Source: Ehretia macrophylla (lineage: Eukaryota > Streptophyta > Magnoliopsida > Boraginales > Ehretiaceae). Taken from it: 64,000 nt of DNA. This document shows, in pieces, positions 10,760 to 22,458 of this stretch. Both the position numbers and the translations under genes were made by a program. The stretch is taken from assembly GCA_037974665.1 (NCBI GenBank), contig CM075777.1, forward strand, positions 13,601,001 through 13,665,000, given 5' to 3'. Positions within the stretch are counted from its first letter, which is position 1. Each line of letters opens with the position of its first letter. Under the pieces are notes generated by a model. The model made no database searches. It had not been told where the DNA came from and saw only the letters and a program-made list of their open reading frames with translations.

Positions 10760-13539
10760 ACTTGGAGGAGATGCCTGAGGAGACTGCAGTTATGGAAGGT
10801 AACTTCCTTATACTTGGTCAACTTGTTAAAGTGTTGATTGATTCTGGTGCTACGCATTCTTTCATTACTCCTGCTTGTGTGCAACGTGTTAATATGCAAC
10901 CTGAAAGACTGCCTTATGTGGTTGAGATTAGTACCTCTTTGACTGATAAGTATATTACTGGATTAGTATGTAAGGATTGTATAATACATGTTAAGGGGTA
11001 TAATTTTCCTTCGGACCTTATCTTATTTCCTATTTGGGGGTATGATGTTATCTTGGGTATGGATTGACTTTCTAAGTATGATGCCCAGTTAAACTGTAGA
11101 ACAAAGGTAGTACAGTTTCGTTTGCCAGATCAGCCAGTAGTTGAGGTAGTAGGGAACTGGGGTGCAAAGACGAGTTTTGTTATCTCAACAACTAAAGTTG
11201 TTAAGTTGGTGAGTAAGGGGTGTTCGGGTTATCTAGCTTATTTGATCAACAAGCCATCTGATAAGCTATAGCTGGAGGAAGTCCCTATTATTCAGGAATA
11301 TCCCAATGTATTTCTCGAGGAGTTGCCAGGGTTACCGCCAAAGAGAGATGTGGAGTTTGTGATTAATCTTGTTCCCGGTACTTAACCTATTTCTAAATCA
11401 GCATACTGGATGTCACCAGCTGAGTTGAAAGAGCTGAAGACTCAGTTGCAAGAGTTGTTAGAGAAGGGGTTCATTCAGCAGAGTTCATTCAGCAGAGTTC
11501 TTTACCCTGGGGAGCACCTGTTTTATTCGTGAAGAGGAATGATGGTACCTTGAGATTATGCATTGACTATCATGGTTTGAATCAAGTGACCATCAAGAAC
11601 AAGTATCATTTGCCATTGATTGACGAGTTGCTTGATCAACTTCAGGGAGCCAAAGTCTACTCTAAGTTTGACTTGAGGCAGGGGTATTATCAGCTTTAGA
11701 TTCGCACGGAGGATGTTCTAAAGTCTGCCTTCAGGACTCGGTTCGGGCATTATGAGTTTGTAGTTATGCCCTTTGGATTAACTAATGCACCGGTAGCATT
11801 TATGGATCTTATGCATTGGGTTTTTCAGCCGTACTTGGACCAGTTCGTGGTGATCTTTATTGATGATATCTTGTTTTATTCTAAGTATGAATCGGAGCAC
11901 GAGCAACATCTACGGCTTGTCTTACAAAAGCTGCAAGAGCATCAGTTGTTTGCAAAGTTCAGCAAATGTGAATTTTGGCTACAACGCATATCTTTTCTTG
12001 GCCATGTTATCACACAGAGCGGTATTTCTATTGATCCCACTAAGATTGAAGTGGTGATGTCTTGGAAATGTCCGAAGAATGTTTTGGAAGTTTGTAGCTT
12101 TCTTGGCTTAACGGGTTATTACCGTAGGTTTGTGAAAGACTTTTCTAAGATTGCCGGGCCACTTTCTATGTTAACTCAGAAACATACTAGGTTTGTTTGG
12201 GATGAGAAATATGAGAATGGGTTTCAGGAGTTGAAAAAGAGATTGACTACCACTCCAGTACTTGTTCTACCAGAGAGGACCGATAATATGGTTATCTACA
12301 GTGATGCATCCAAGGAGGGCTTGGGATGTGTACTTATGCAGAATGGTCGGGTTATTGCTTATGCTTCTAGAAATTTGAAACCATATGAGGTGAATTATCC
12401 GACTCATGATCTTGAGTTGGCAGCTGTTGTTTTCTCACTGAAAAAGTAGCGTCATTATTTGTGGGGCAGTAAGTTCGAGATTTTCACTGATCATATGAGT
12501 CTTAAATATTTATTCTCACACAAGGAGTTGAATATGCATAACGGAGGTGGATGGAACTTCTTGGAGATTATAATTGTTCTATTAGTTATCTGCCTGGGAA
12601 GGCAAATGTTGTGGCAGACGCTCTTAGCCGTAAGGCGATTGTTTCTTGTTTGGTTGTCAAGAAGTGGGAGGTTCTTGAAGAATTCACTTATTGGAGACCA
12701 GAGTTGACTCAGGTTGGGGTAATGTGTTCACATCTCCGTATTAAACCTTTATTACTGTCTCAGATTAGAGAAGCTCAGTAACTTGATGTTAAACTTCAGA
12801 AGATCAAGGATCAGATCACGGATGATCAGTCTGACTTCAAAGTGCACGAGTATGGTATTCTACAGTTTCAGAACCAGGTTTGTGTTCCCGATGAACCGGG
12901 CTTGAGGCGAGGTATTATGGAAAGGCTCATAATTCTAAGTATACTATTCATCCTAGTGGAACCAAGATGTATCGGGACTTGAAGCAACATTACTGGTGGA
13001 ATAATATGAAGAGAGAAGTTGCTTAGTTTGTATCTAGATGTTTGACTTGTTAGTGAGTGAAAGCTGAGCATCAACGACCTGCAGGTTTGCTTCAGCCATT
13101 GGCTATACCATAGTGGAAATAGGAGCATATTACGATGGACTTCGTCACTGGTTTGCCTAGAACACCGAGAAGTAATGATGCAGTTTGGGTTGTCGTGGAT
13201 CGTTTGATGAAGACAACTCACTTTATTTCGATGCGTATGGGAGATAAAGTTGCAAAGTTGATGGATCTTTATTTGGATCAGATTGTTAGACTTCACGGGA
13301 TTCCATCTATTATTGTCTTAGATCGAGATCCTTGATTTACTTCTCGCTTGTGGTAGAAACTTCAGGAGACTTTGGGTACTCGGCAGAATTTTAGTACAGC
13401 GTATCATCCACAGACCGACGGTCAGTCTGAGAGGACTATTCAGATTCTGGAAGATATGCTCTAGGCTTGTGTTCTGGACTTCGGGAAGAACTGGAAGAAA
13501 CATCTACCACTTGCCGAGTTTGCCTATAATAATAGTTAT
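10760..13539 (+). pseudogene. pol: pol of element B, first part: protease, RT, RNase H, integrase N-terminal half (broken)
   Basis: The aspartic protease shows VLIDSGATHSFI, with the catalytic triplet at about 10840. RT spans about 11340-12110, with [18 protein letters not shown], the MPFGLTNAP block and the catalytic FIDD at 11856-11867. RNase H (about 12290-12620) shows [13 protein letters not shown] and TDHMSLKYLF. Integrase begins at about 12920 with its zinc-binding region, and the core shows MDFVTGLPRTPRSNDAVW and the [10 protein letters not shown] block. The reading frame is lost several times. The region stops at 13539, where a solo LTR interrupts the integrase; the C-terminal part follows at 15990. 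Confidence 0.85.
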
Positions 13540-14909
13540 TGTGAAACCCTAATTTTTGTCTTTACCTCGATTTGCGTGTCTTTGCTTCGATTTGCATGAT
13601 TTGACCTGTTTATGTGCTATATGACTTAGAATATGTTAAATATGTGATTAATACTCCTAATACGCGCTAAGTCTACATTCATGAAATTTTCATCAAAAAC
13701 GGAATCAGAAATTTTATCGTCGGTTTTGGTGAATAGTATTTTTGAACACCTATCCGCTAAAAATTTTACAGGGGTGTTTTAAATGTTTTAAAACCTAGTC
13801 CTCGAGTATTAATAGACCCGTGTTTGATTAAACAAATTTGGAATCGATTTTGGAATTTTAAAGGTTTTTACTCTTTCTTTTGCAAGAATACGAGTTTTAA
13901 GCCGACTCGGGTGAAACTGTTTGAATGTAACACTCTTTGTCACCTAAAATATATTGTCTAGAATTAATTTAGTTGTTAATTTAATAGTTTGAGCAAGAAA
14001 TAGTCAGTAAAATGAATTAAAAGACAAGAAAAGACTTAAAAAATGACTTTGTTTCAACTTCGACTAGTTTTAATTGTTGACCTTTGCATGATATATCATC
14101 AACACACACTTGCAAAGCACAAACACACCTAAAAAACATACACATAGCCGAGAGCTTCAAGGGAGAAAAAGAGAAAGAAATTTTAAAGGTTTTCAAAGCA
14201 AATTTTCATAGAAAAACCTAGTTTTTGTCCATAGTTTTTCATACCGAGTTGGATTCTACTTGTTGGGCATGCATATCTAGGCTTGTTTTGCATCAAAGGT
14301 GAGAGGAAAATTCTAGATCTCAAAAGTCATATTTTATGTTTTGCGTATAATTGATTATTGAACAGTTAGAATGTTAATTTGAAGTTATATTATTGCTCAG
14401 TGCATGCTAAGGATCGATTATATGTATTCTTGTGAGATTTGAACCGTTGTAGCATAAATTTTTATTTTCGGGTATTTAAAATTGATAGATTGGTCATTTG
14501 TTGATTATTTTGAGTTGTAGTGGTTGGAATCGATTGCCGTCGATTTCTAAAAGTTTGTTAATTACATGGTCGCGCCGTTATAATGCCGAATTTTCGATTG
14601 CGATGTTTGTGTGAAAATTCAGAAATTTCAGCCTAGGTGCATTGAGGTTTTAGGGTTGTTGGGCTTAATTTTGATGTGTTTTGGTTGGTTTCCCAGAAGG
14701 CTAATGTAGTTGATTGAATGGATGAGTGTTAGAAACTGATTTGGAGTTGTTTGGATTAGTAGAATGTAAAATATGATTATTTGAAGTTTAGGTTGTCTTT
14801 TTTTAAATTGTTGAATTGAGCCTTTAGATGATTGGGTAGTATTCGAGTGATTGAATTGTGAGTTGTTGATGGTTAGACTAGGGTTAGATTACGTGTTTGA
14901 TGTATGTTA

Positions 14910-14940
14910 AGTTGGATGGCCTACTTTGTCATCTAACTTA
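14910..14940 (+). other. LTR hairpin with GCCTACTTTGT loop (solo LTR B)
   Basis: AAGTTGGATG (14910-14919) and CATCTAACTT (14931-14940) pair over ten positions with one G-U, closing the loop GCCTACTTTGT. Confidence 0.45.
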
Positions 14941-15410
14941 GTTGTTTGTTGTTTAATTGGTTACTTGATGTTATATTGATGATTATTGATGATTATTGAT
15001 TGATGATTGATAAACCGAGAGATAGGAAATTTTTCTAGATTGTCCTCCTGTGAATGATTGATTATTATTATTGCTGAGTCTTGGTATGTGTGTACCACCT
15101 CTCGGGCAGCGTCGAGTTGTCGGGTTGATAACGACATGACTACCAGAGACTACCTCCAACTCGCATGACGGAGGTGTCATGAAGGGCGAGGCTAGTGAGG
15201 TACCTCGGGTGCGTGAATAATGGGGAGTTACAAGAAGAATGGTTGAGATCGCGATGGCGTTTGGAGCTATACCAACTAGAATATACTTTGTTGATTGGTC
15301 ATTATAGTGTATGTGATTATATTGTTATTGATGTTATTGTGTGTTTACTGCTCAAAGGATCATTTCCAAGGAGTATAGTAAATACTGTTAATGATCTATC
15401 AGATCCTCAC

Positions 15411-15549
15411 TGAGCTTGTTTTATATAAGCTTACTCTCTATTATTGCATGCATACAGGTGTTATTGAGCAATATTACGGGTACATGCCTCAGGAAGCTGA
15501 GAATGTGCCATATGTGGACGAGTCCTATGTGCCAGAGTCTTGTCCTTGA
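15411..15549 (+). other. LTR tail module, solo LTR B: hairpin, CAG, 31-codon frame
   Basis: TGAGCTT and AAGCTTA (15411-15433, one G-U) flank a 9-nt spacer. GCATACAG follows, then a 93-nt frame (15457-15549) with YGYMP, then ENVPYVDESYVPES, and a TGA stop. Length and phase equal those in the other B-group LTRs. Confidence 0.55.
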
Positions 15550-15989
15550 TGTTAGAGATGTTGTATACCTTATTATCTTGTATATTATTCTAGTTGTCTT
15601 TTATTTACTTTATAGTTAATGATGTATAAGTTGTAGTAATGATAATGAACTAGTTGTTGTTAACTTAGTGGGCTTTCCTTTGACTATGATAGGTTTCTAA
15701 GTTAGTTTATAATCTATTTTTAAAATGTATGCTCAATTAATGTATTATGTTGGAACGGAGGCGTATAACTATGAATGGATTGTTGAAGAATGATTATTGT
15801 ATAATATGGTTGTGTTGTATATTGTTAACTTAATTGAGGAGTTGATTGTTAGGATCATTTATGGAGTTTGATGTATGATGTTCTAAAGAGGTTGGTTTAG
15901 AGCCTCGGTGTCTTAATTACTGTCGTTATATTGCTGAAATTTCGTTGCGTCTTGACTGATCATAGGTGAGGTCGAGTTGGGGCGTGACA

Positions 15990-16640
15990 GTTATCAAGCC
16001 ACTATTGGGATGGCACCTTTTGCAGCTCTTTACGGCCGTAAGTATCGTTTACCTTTGTATTGGGACGAGGTAGAGGAGATGAAGACTATTGATCCGACTA
16101 TTATGCAAGAGCTTCTAGAGAAGATTGAGAATGTTCAGTTGATCAGGCAGAGAATGCTTACAGCGCAGAGTAGATTCAAGAGTTATGCTGACAAGCGTCG
16201 TCGGGATTTGGAGTTTGCGATCGGGGATCGGGTTTTCTTGAGACTGTCTCCTCGTAAGGGGTTTGCTCGATATGGTAAACGTGGCAAGCTGAGTCTGAGG
16301 TTTGTAGGGTCGTTTGAGATTACTAGCAGAGTGGGCAAGTTGGCATATCGGTTGGCTTTACTGGAGAATTTCTCTAATGTCCACGATGTATTTCACGTGT
16401 CTAATTTGCGGAAATATAATCCGGATCCTTCTCATATTCTTGAGCCAGAGTCGTTACAACTTCGTAAGAATTTGACTTATGATGAGCGGCCGATTCATAT
16501 TCTTGATCAGATGGAATAAGAGTTGAGGTCGAAGACGATTCCGATGGTCAAGGTGTTGTGGAAGCATCACGGTATCAAGGAAGCTACTTGGGAGAGGCGA
16601 GATTAGATGCAGCAGCAGTACCCAGATCTTTTCCATTCAG
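15990..16640 (+). pseudogene. pol: pol of element B, second part: integrase C-terminus and chromodomain (broken)
   Basis: After the solo LTR the integrase continues with [17 protein letters not shown], then the GPF/Y-type module (FVGSFEITSRVGKLAYRLAL, about 16290-16360) and NVHDVFHVSNLRKY. The C-terminal chromodomain (about 16480-16640) reads [13 protein letters not shown] and then a Trp-Glu motif and YPDLF. Chromodomains of this type are thought to steer integration to heterochromatin through histone marks. This fits the packed nest of related elements here. The part has few breaks of its own but belongs to a dead element. Confidence 0.85.
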
Positions 16641-16667
16641 CTAGTAAGAATTTCGGGAACGAAATTT

Positions 16668-16685
16668 CTTTAAGGGGGGGGAGAA
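16668..16685 (+). other. Polypurine tract of element B
   Basis: A run of purines, AAGGGGGGGGAGAA, directly precedes the 3' LTR start TGTGAGACCC at 16686. It is the expected plus-strand DNA primer site. Confidence 0.85.
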
Positions 16686-18042
16686 TGTGAGACCCTATAT
16701 TTTGCTTTATCTCGATTTGCGTATTTTACCTCGTTTTGCGTGAATTGACATGTTTATATGCTATATGACTTAAAATTTGTTAAATATGTGATTAATACTC
16801 CTAATACATGCTAAGTGTGCATTCACAAAATTTTCATTAAAAACGGAATCAGAAATTTTATCGCCGGTTTTGGTGAATAGTATTTTTGAACACTTGTCCG
16901 CTAAAAATTTTATAGGGGTGTTTTAAACAATTTAAAACCTAGTCCTCGGGTATTATTAGACCCGTGTTTGATTTAAACGGATTTGGAATCGGTTTGGAAT
17001 TTTAAAGATTTTTACACTTTCTTTTGTAAGAAAACGAGTTTTAAGCAGACTCAGGTGAAACTATTTTAATGTAAAACTCTTTGTCACCTAAAATATAATG
17101 TCTAGAATTAATTTAGGTGTTAATTTATTGGTTGAGCAAGAAATAGTCAAGAAATGAATTAAAAGACTAAAAGAACTAATTTGACTTTCTTTTAAATTGA
17201 TTGACTTCTACTTATATGCATCAACACCCACAAACAAAGCACAAACACACCCTCAAAAACACACACAAGGCCGAGAGGTTCAAGGGAGAAAAGGGAAAGA
17301 AATTTCAAAGGTTTTCAAAGCAAATTTTCATAGAAAAACCTAGTTTTTGTCCATAGTTTTTCGTGTCGAGTTGGATTCCGTTTGTTGGGCACGCATTGCA
17401 CGCATATCTAGGCTTATTTTGCATCAAAGGTGAGAGAAAAATTCTAGATCTCAAAAGTCATTTTTTTTAATGTTTTTGCTTATAATTGCATTTTGAACCG
17501 TTAGAATGTTAATTTGAAGTTATATTATTGCTCAGTGCATACTAAGGATCGATTATATGTATTCTTGTGAGATTTGAAGCGTTGTATCATAAATTTTAAT
17601 TTTTGGGTATTTAAAGTTGATAGATTGGCCATTTGTTGATTATTTTGAGTTGTAGTGGTTGGAATTGATTTCCGTCGATTTCTAAAAGTTTGTTAATTAC
17701 GTGGTAGTGCTGTTATAATGCCGAATTTTTGATTGCGATGTTTGTATAAAAATTCAGAAATTTTAGCCTAGGTGCATTGAGGTTTTAGGGTTGTTGGGCT
17801 TGATTTTGATGTGTCTTGGTTATTTTCGAGAGGGCTAATGTAGTTGACTGAATGGGTGAGTGTTAGAAATTGATTTGGGGTTGTTTGGATTAGTAGAATG
17901 TAAGATATGATTTTTTGAAGTTTAGGTTGTCTTTCTTTAAAATGTTGATCTATGCCTTTTGATGATTGGGTGGTATGTGAGTGAGTGAATTATGAGTTGT
18001 TAATGGTTAGATTAGGGTTTGATTGTGTGTTTAATGCATGTT

Positions 18043-18073
18043 AAGTTGGATGGCCTACTTTGTCATCTAACTT
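18043..18073 (+). other. LTR hairpin with GCCTACTTTGT loop (element B 3' LTR)
   Basis: AAGTTGGATG and CATCTAACTT close the same loop as at 14910-14940. Confidence 0.45.
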
Positions 18074-18543
18074 AGTTGTTTGTTGTTTTAATTGATTACT
18101 TAATGTTATATTGATGAAAATATCATTATTGATTGATTATTGATGAACCGGGAGATAGTCAACGGAAAAGGTTGTCCTCTTGTGATGTGATGTTTATTAT
18201 TATTGTTGAGTCTTGGTATGTGTGTGCCGCCTCTCGGGCAGCGTCGGGCTGTCGGGTTGATAACGACATGACTACCAGAGGCTACCCCCAGCTTGCGTGA
18301 CGGAGGTGTCATGGAGGGAGGGGCTAGTGAGGTACCTCAGGTGCGTAACTAATGGGGAGTTATAAGAAGAACGGTTGAGATCGTGATGGCGTTTGAAGCT
18401 ACACCAACTAGAGTATCCTTCATTGATTGGTCATTATAGTTATATGTTTATATTGTTATTGATGTTTTATTGTGTGTTTACTGCTCAAATGATCATTTCC
18501 AAGGAGTATAGTAAATACTATTAGAGATCTATTGGATCCTCAC

Positions 18544-18682
18544 TGAGCTTGTTTTATATAAGCTCACTCTCTATTATTGCATGGTTACAAGTGTCCTTGA
18601 GAAAGATTACGGGCACGTGCCTCCAGAAGAGGATAATGTGCCTTTCGTGGATGAGTCTTATGTGCAGGAGTCATTGCCATGA
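18544..18682 (+). other. LTR tail module, element B 3' LTR
   Basis: A perfect TGAGCTT/AAGCTCA stem (18544-18566) is followed by a pyrimidine-rich stretch. Here the acceptor-like site reads ACAA instead of ACAG. The 93-nt frame at 18590-18682 has DYGHVP, then DNVPFVDESYV, and a TGA stop. Confidence 0.5.
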
Positions 18683-19061
18683 GATTGTTTGTAGTTGATG
18701 TATTATGATGTATTATAAACCTACTTTAACTTAAAGACCTATGTATAATGGTTTAGCAGTCTTCTTTTGATCATGTTTAGATTACTAAGTTGCTTTATAA
18801 TCTATTTTGATTTTTATGTTAAAGTTAAGGTATTATGTTGTAACGGAGGCGTATAACTAAGAATGATTATTGTATAATATTGTTATGTTGTATGTTGTGA
18901 ATGGTATTGAGGAGTTGATTGTTGAATGGTTGTGGAGTTTGGTTTTGCGATGTTCTGAGAGGTTGGTTTAGAGCCTCGGTGCCTTAATTACTGTTGTTAT
19001 ACTACCGAATTTCCGTTTGCATACTGACAGATTGTAGGTGGGGTCGAGTTGGGGCGTGACA

Positions 19062-19946
19062 ATACAAGCATACTATAACCTCCATATAGATTCAATTCCA
19101 TCCAAAACACATTAAGCCACAAATTAACGACTACAAAACATCAACAACAACCAAAGCTCAAACTTATCTTCCAAATGGTCTTCTCACTCACCCAACTTCA
19201 CCTCAAGAGTAACACCCACATTTAACATTACTCTAGCATCCTAGAACATTTACAAGCCATAACCACACAATACCAAGTCATTAAATCCCCATTTTTCAAG
19301 TAAAGCTCAAATGCACCATATAAAACCATGTATATCTTAATCATTCTTAACAACAAGATGAACACATAACCATGAATCATATGGCTTTAGAAAAGCTTTT
19401 GAAAATATCCCTCACCTTAGATATTGAATTTGAAAGCAAGGAAAAGCTAGAAACCACAAGGAAAAGCTTGAGAATGCCAAAGAATAGCTTGAAATAAGTT
19501 GTTTTCCTTCTTCTTCACCTTCTACTCTTCCTCTTCCTCTCTCTCTTTTCTTCTTCTCTTGGTTGAAAATGGGAGAGTGTGTCTTGACTGTGTTTTGTAT
19601 GTGTTGATGGTGTAGTGTAGGTTGTTAGATAATATCTAAGTTGCCTAATGACGAGAGTGCCCTCCAACTAACTTATGTATTTCTAGTTTTCCATTTTAGT
19701 ATTAATTCCAATTGCCTTGGTTCTAATTCAATTGTTCTAGTTAGCTATTGAACTTAGTTGGTTCCACTCTCTAACTACACGATATAAATGACTCAAATAC
19801 ACGCTAAATGATAAAATACTCGTAAATCAAGATAAATGATCTTAACACAATATAAATGCACACAAATCAATATAAAAACATGCAAAATAATTTAATTATA
19901 TATGATATGACCTATATGCATATGTGGTCTCGGGCTGGGCCTTACA
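19062..19946 (-). repeat. LTR C fragment, split by element B
   Basis: On the minus strand it begins TGTAAGGCCCAGCCCGAGACC at 19946, a typical plant gypsy LTR start, with LTR-like A/T-rich sequence to 19062, where the 3' LTR of element B interrupts it. The rest lies left of the window. It sits inside the gag region of element D. No coding sequence is visible. Confidence 0.65.
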
Positions 19947-21035
19947 AGTTATAGTCAGGCTAATAAGAGGCTGTTTCAGCCTCAGCGTTAGCAGGTCGTT
20001 TATAGGCCTGCAGAGCAGCAGAGTGGTTACAGGCCCCCAGTGCAGCAGGGTTCTTTCAGACCTTAGGGGCAGCAAAGTTCATTTAGGCCCCAGTTTCTGC
20101 TGGGATCCTACCAGACGCAGTCACAGCATATGCCAGCACAGTCTCAAGGTCAGTATAGGCCATATGTTGCGAGACCTCAACAGTAGGCTGGTACAGCTGC
20201 TTATTCAGCTTCTGGTTCTTCAGGAGGCAGTATTAGTGCTTCGACACTGCAGTGTGCTTATTGTAAACGTAAGAGCCATTTAGAGGCCGACTGTCGGGCA
20301 AATGCAGTGACATGTTTAGGTTGGAGCAGCAACCAACACAGGGCGAGAGATTGTCCCAGGTATCAAATATCTGAGAGTCAGCCAGCAGGCTAGGGTTATT
20401 AGGGTAGACTTGCAGGCAGTGCACCTCAACAGCAATAGGTTTAGGCTCGAGCCTATGTAGTGGACTTGGAGGAGATACTTGAGGTAGCGGCAATTGTGGA
20501 AGGTAACTTTCTTATACTCAATCAACTTGTTAAGGTATTGATTGATTCTGGTGCTACGCATTCTTTCATTACACCTACTTGTGTGCAACGTGTTAATGTA
20601 CAACCTGAGAAATTACCTTATGTGGTTGAGATTAGTACTTCTTTGACTGATAAGCATGTGATTGGCTTAGTATGCAAAGATTGTAAAATATATGTTAAGG
20701 GTTAGGATTTTCATTCGGACCTTATCTTATTTCCTATCCGAGGGTATGATGTTATCTTGGGTATGGATTGGCTTGCCAAGTATGATTCTCAGTTAAACTG
20801 TAGAACAAATATGGTACAGTTTCGGTTACCAGAACAGCCAATGGTCGAGGTAGCTGGGAATCGGGATGCTAAGACAAGTTTCATTATCTCATCAGTTAAA
20901 GCTATTAAGCTGGTAAGTAAGGGGTGATCAGGTTATCTAGATTATTTGATCAACAAGCCATCTGATAGGCTAAAGTTGGAGGAAGTTCCGATAATTTGGG
21001 AATATCCCAATGTATTTCCCGAGGAGTTGCAGGAT
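19947..21035 (+). pseudogene. gag: gag 3' part and protease of element D (broken)
   Basis: A Gln/Pro-rich linker (19950-20190) is followed by two zinc knuckles (about 20250-20350: CAYCKRKSHLEADC and a degraded second knuckle). The protease has VLIDSGATHSFI at about 20530-20570, then TCVQRVNVQPEKLPYVVEIS and the downstream segment to VFPEELQ. The part is most similar to element B by eye. Several breaks are present. The fragment begins at the edge of LTR C and ends at the B2 LTR at 21036. Confidence 0.8.
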
Positions 21036-21815
21036 TGTGAAACCCCACTTTTCTGCTTTAACTCAATTTATGTGTTTTATCTCGTTTTGCGTGTATTTGA
21101 CCTGTTTATGTGCTATATGACCTAGAATGTTATAATTTTGATGTCAATACTCCTAATACGTGCTAAATGGGCATTCATGAAATTTTCATAAAAAACGGGA
21201 TCATAAATTTTATCGTCGATTTTTAGTGAATAGTATTTTCGAAACACGTCCGCTAAGATTTTGAAACTGGTCTTTTTAACCCTTCTAGACCTAGACCACG
21301 GACTTTAATAGACCTGTATTTGATTAAAACAGATTTCAAATCAGCTTAGGAATTTATTAGGGTTTTTACACCGACTTTTGCAAAAATCGAGTTTTAAGCC
21401 GACTCGGGTGAAAGTGTTTGATTGTAAAACTTCTTGTCACCTAAAAATAACCTACTTGAGCTAGCTTGGGTGTTGAATAATTGTTTTGAACATTGGTGAT
21501 CAAGAAAATGCATTTAAAGTCAAGAAAACACTAAAAATAATTAGTTTCCACTTTGACTTTCTTTTATTTATTTGACCTTTGCTTAATATATTATCAACAC
21601 ACATTAAAAACAAAGCAAAACACCACCAAAAACACACACAAAACCGTGGCTCCTTGGAGGAGAAAGATGAAGGCATTTTCAAAGTATTTTCCTCATAGAT
21701 TTTGCATTTCAAAGCCGAATTGAGTGATTTAAAGCTTGATTTCACTTGTTTGGCATCCATTCTACACATTTCTTGCATCAAAACACATCAAAAATTCTAG
21801 AAAAATTCTAGATCA
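21036..21815 (+). repeat. Truncated LTR, subfamily B2
   Basis: It starts TGTGAAACCCCACTTTTCTG and follows the B2 LTR for about 780 bp, to the stretch ATTCTAGATCACAAAA that matches the end of the LTR leader. There it gives way to element E sequence. The remaining two thirds of the LTR are missing. The minus-strand frame at 21500-21781 comes from A/T-rich LTR sequence and is not called. Confidence 0.75.
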
Positions 21816-22458
21816 CAAAAAATTGAAAAAAAATTAACACAATTTTAAGCAAACAACCACACAATTTTTCCCCAAATAGTAATAAGCAGCACAATAAGCA
21901 ACCACATCCCCAAACCTAAAGTTTGCTTGTCCTCAAGAAAATAGCATCAAAGAATAAGAAACAAATATCCAATGAAAACGTAAAGGGGCACTGTGGAGGG
22001 GAAAATCATCAAAATACCAATGGCTACATCACAGGGCATTGTGGAGGGGAAAAGTAAGAAAATATATCACTTAATGCATGATGACTGTGATACGGATGAT
22101 GCTATCATGGACATCCCCAAACCTCTTCTCAGCGAAGTCCAAAGAAACCTAGAAAATGCATAGAAGATATAAGTGGATGTAACAATAAAGTGTAATAGTA
22201 AAACATGAGATAAGAGCAAATATATGGACAATCGGCATGGGGAAGCTAAAAAAGAAAGAAGTTAACTAAGATCCATAAAAATAAAGAAAAAAACAATAAT
22301 CTAAATAAACTCAATCCTAGGGTGCCTCCTAGAAGCGCTGAGTTTAACACCTTCAGCTAGGCGATCAGGAGACTCATGATAGATACTCAGGGTCTTGAAG
22401 CTCGAGAGACTCAACAGTAGTTGTCTTCGACTCCAACAAATGCTTAAGGCGCACACCA
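21816..22458 (-). other. 3' untranslated region of element E
   Basis: There is no coding potential. The stretch around 22317-22361 (minus strand AGCGCTTCTAGGAGGCACCC) is the segment commonly found after integrase in Athila-like plant elements. CTTGAGGACAAGCAAAC and the AGGTTTGGGGA purine tract lie at about 21910-21945. A 3' LTR would be expected soon after and is absent. Confidence 0.6.

Larger units (their letters stand above)
13540..15989 (+). repeat. Solo LTR, chromovirus family B (2450 bp)
   Basis: It starts TGTGAAACCCTAATTT and ends GGGGCGTGACA. It matches the 3' LTR of element B (16686-19061) along its length. The minus-strand frame at 14983-15180 arises from the GC-rich LTR core and is not called a gene. 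Confidence 0.95.
13535..15994 (+). mobile_element. Solo LTR insertion with GTTAT target duplication
   Basis: GTTAT occurs at 13535-13539 and again at 15990-15994, directly flanking a complete LTR. The insertion lies in the integrase stretch [12 protein letters not shown], which is uninterrupted in elements D and I. The perfect 5-bp duplication shows one insertion followed by LTR-LTR recombination that removed the interior. Confidence 0.95.
9113..19061 (+). mobile_element. Element B: Tekay-type chromovirus, broken, 5' end outside the window
   Basis: In order: the last 86 bp of the 5' LTR, primer site, gag, protease, RT, RNase H, integrase interrupted by a solo LTR, chromodomain, polypurine tract, and a complete 3' LTR. 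Domain order and the C-terminal chromodomain place it with Tekay/Del chromoviruses. The coding region has many breaks and is a fossil. Element A split its 5' LTR, and B itself split the minus-strand LTR C (19062 onward). The 3' flank is ATACA; its partner lies left of the window. Confidence 0.85.
16686..19061 (+). repeat. 3' LTR of element B (2376 bp)
   Basis: It starts TGTGAGACCCTATATT and ends GGGGCGTGACA. It is homologous to the solo LTR at 13540-15989 and, more distantly, to the B2, D and F LTRs. The minus-strand frame at 18106-18312 repeats the antisense frame of the other copies and is not called a gene. Confidence 0.95.
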
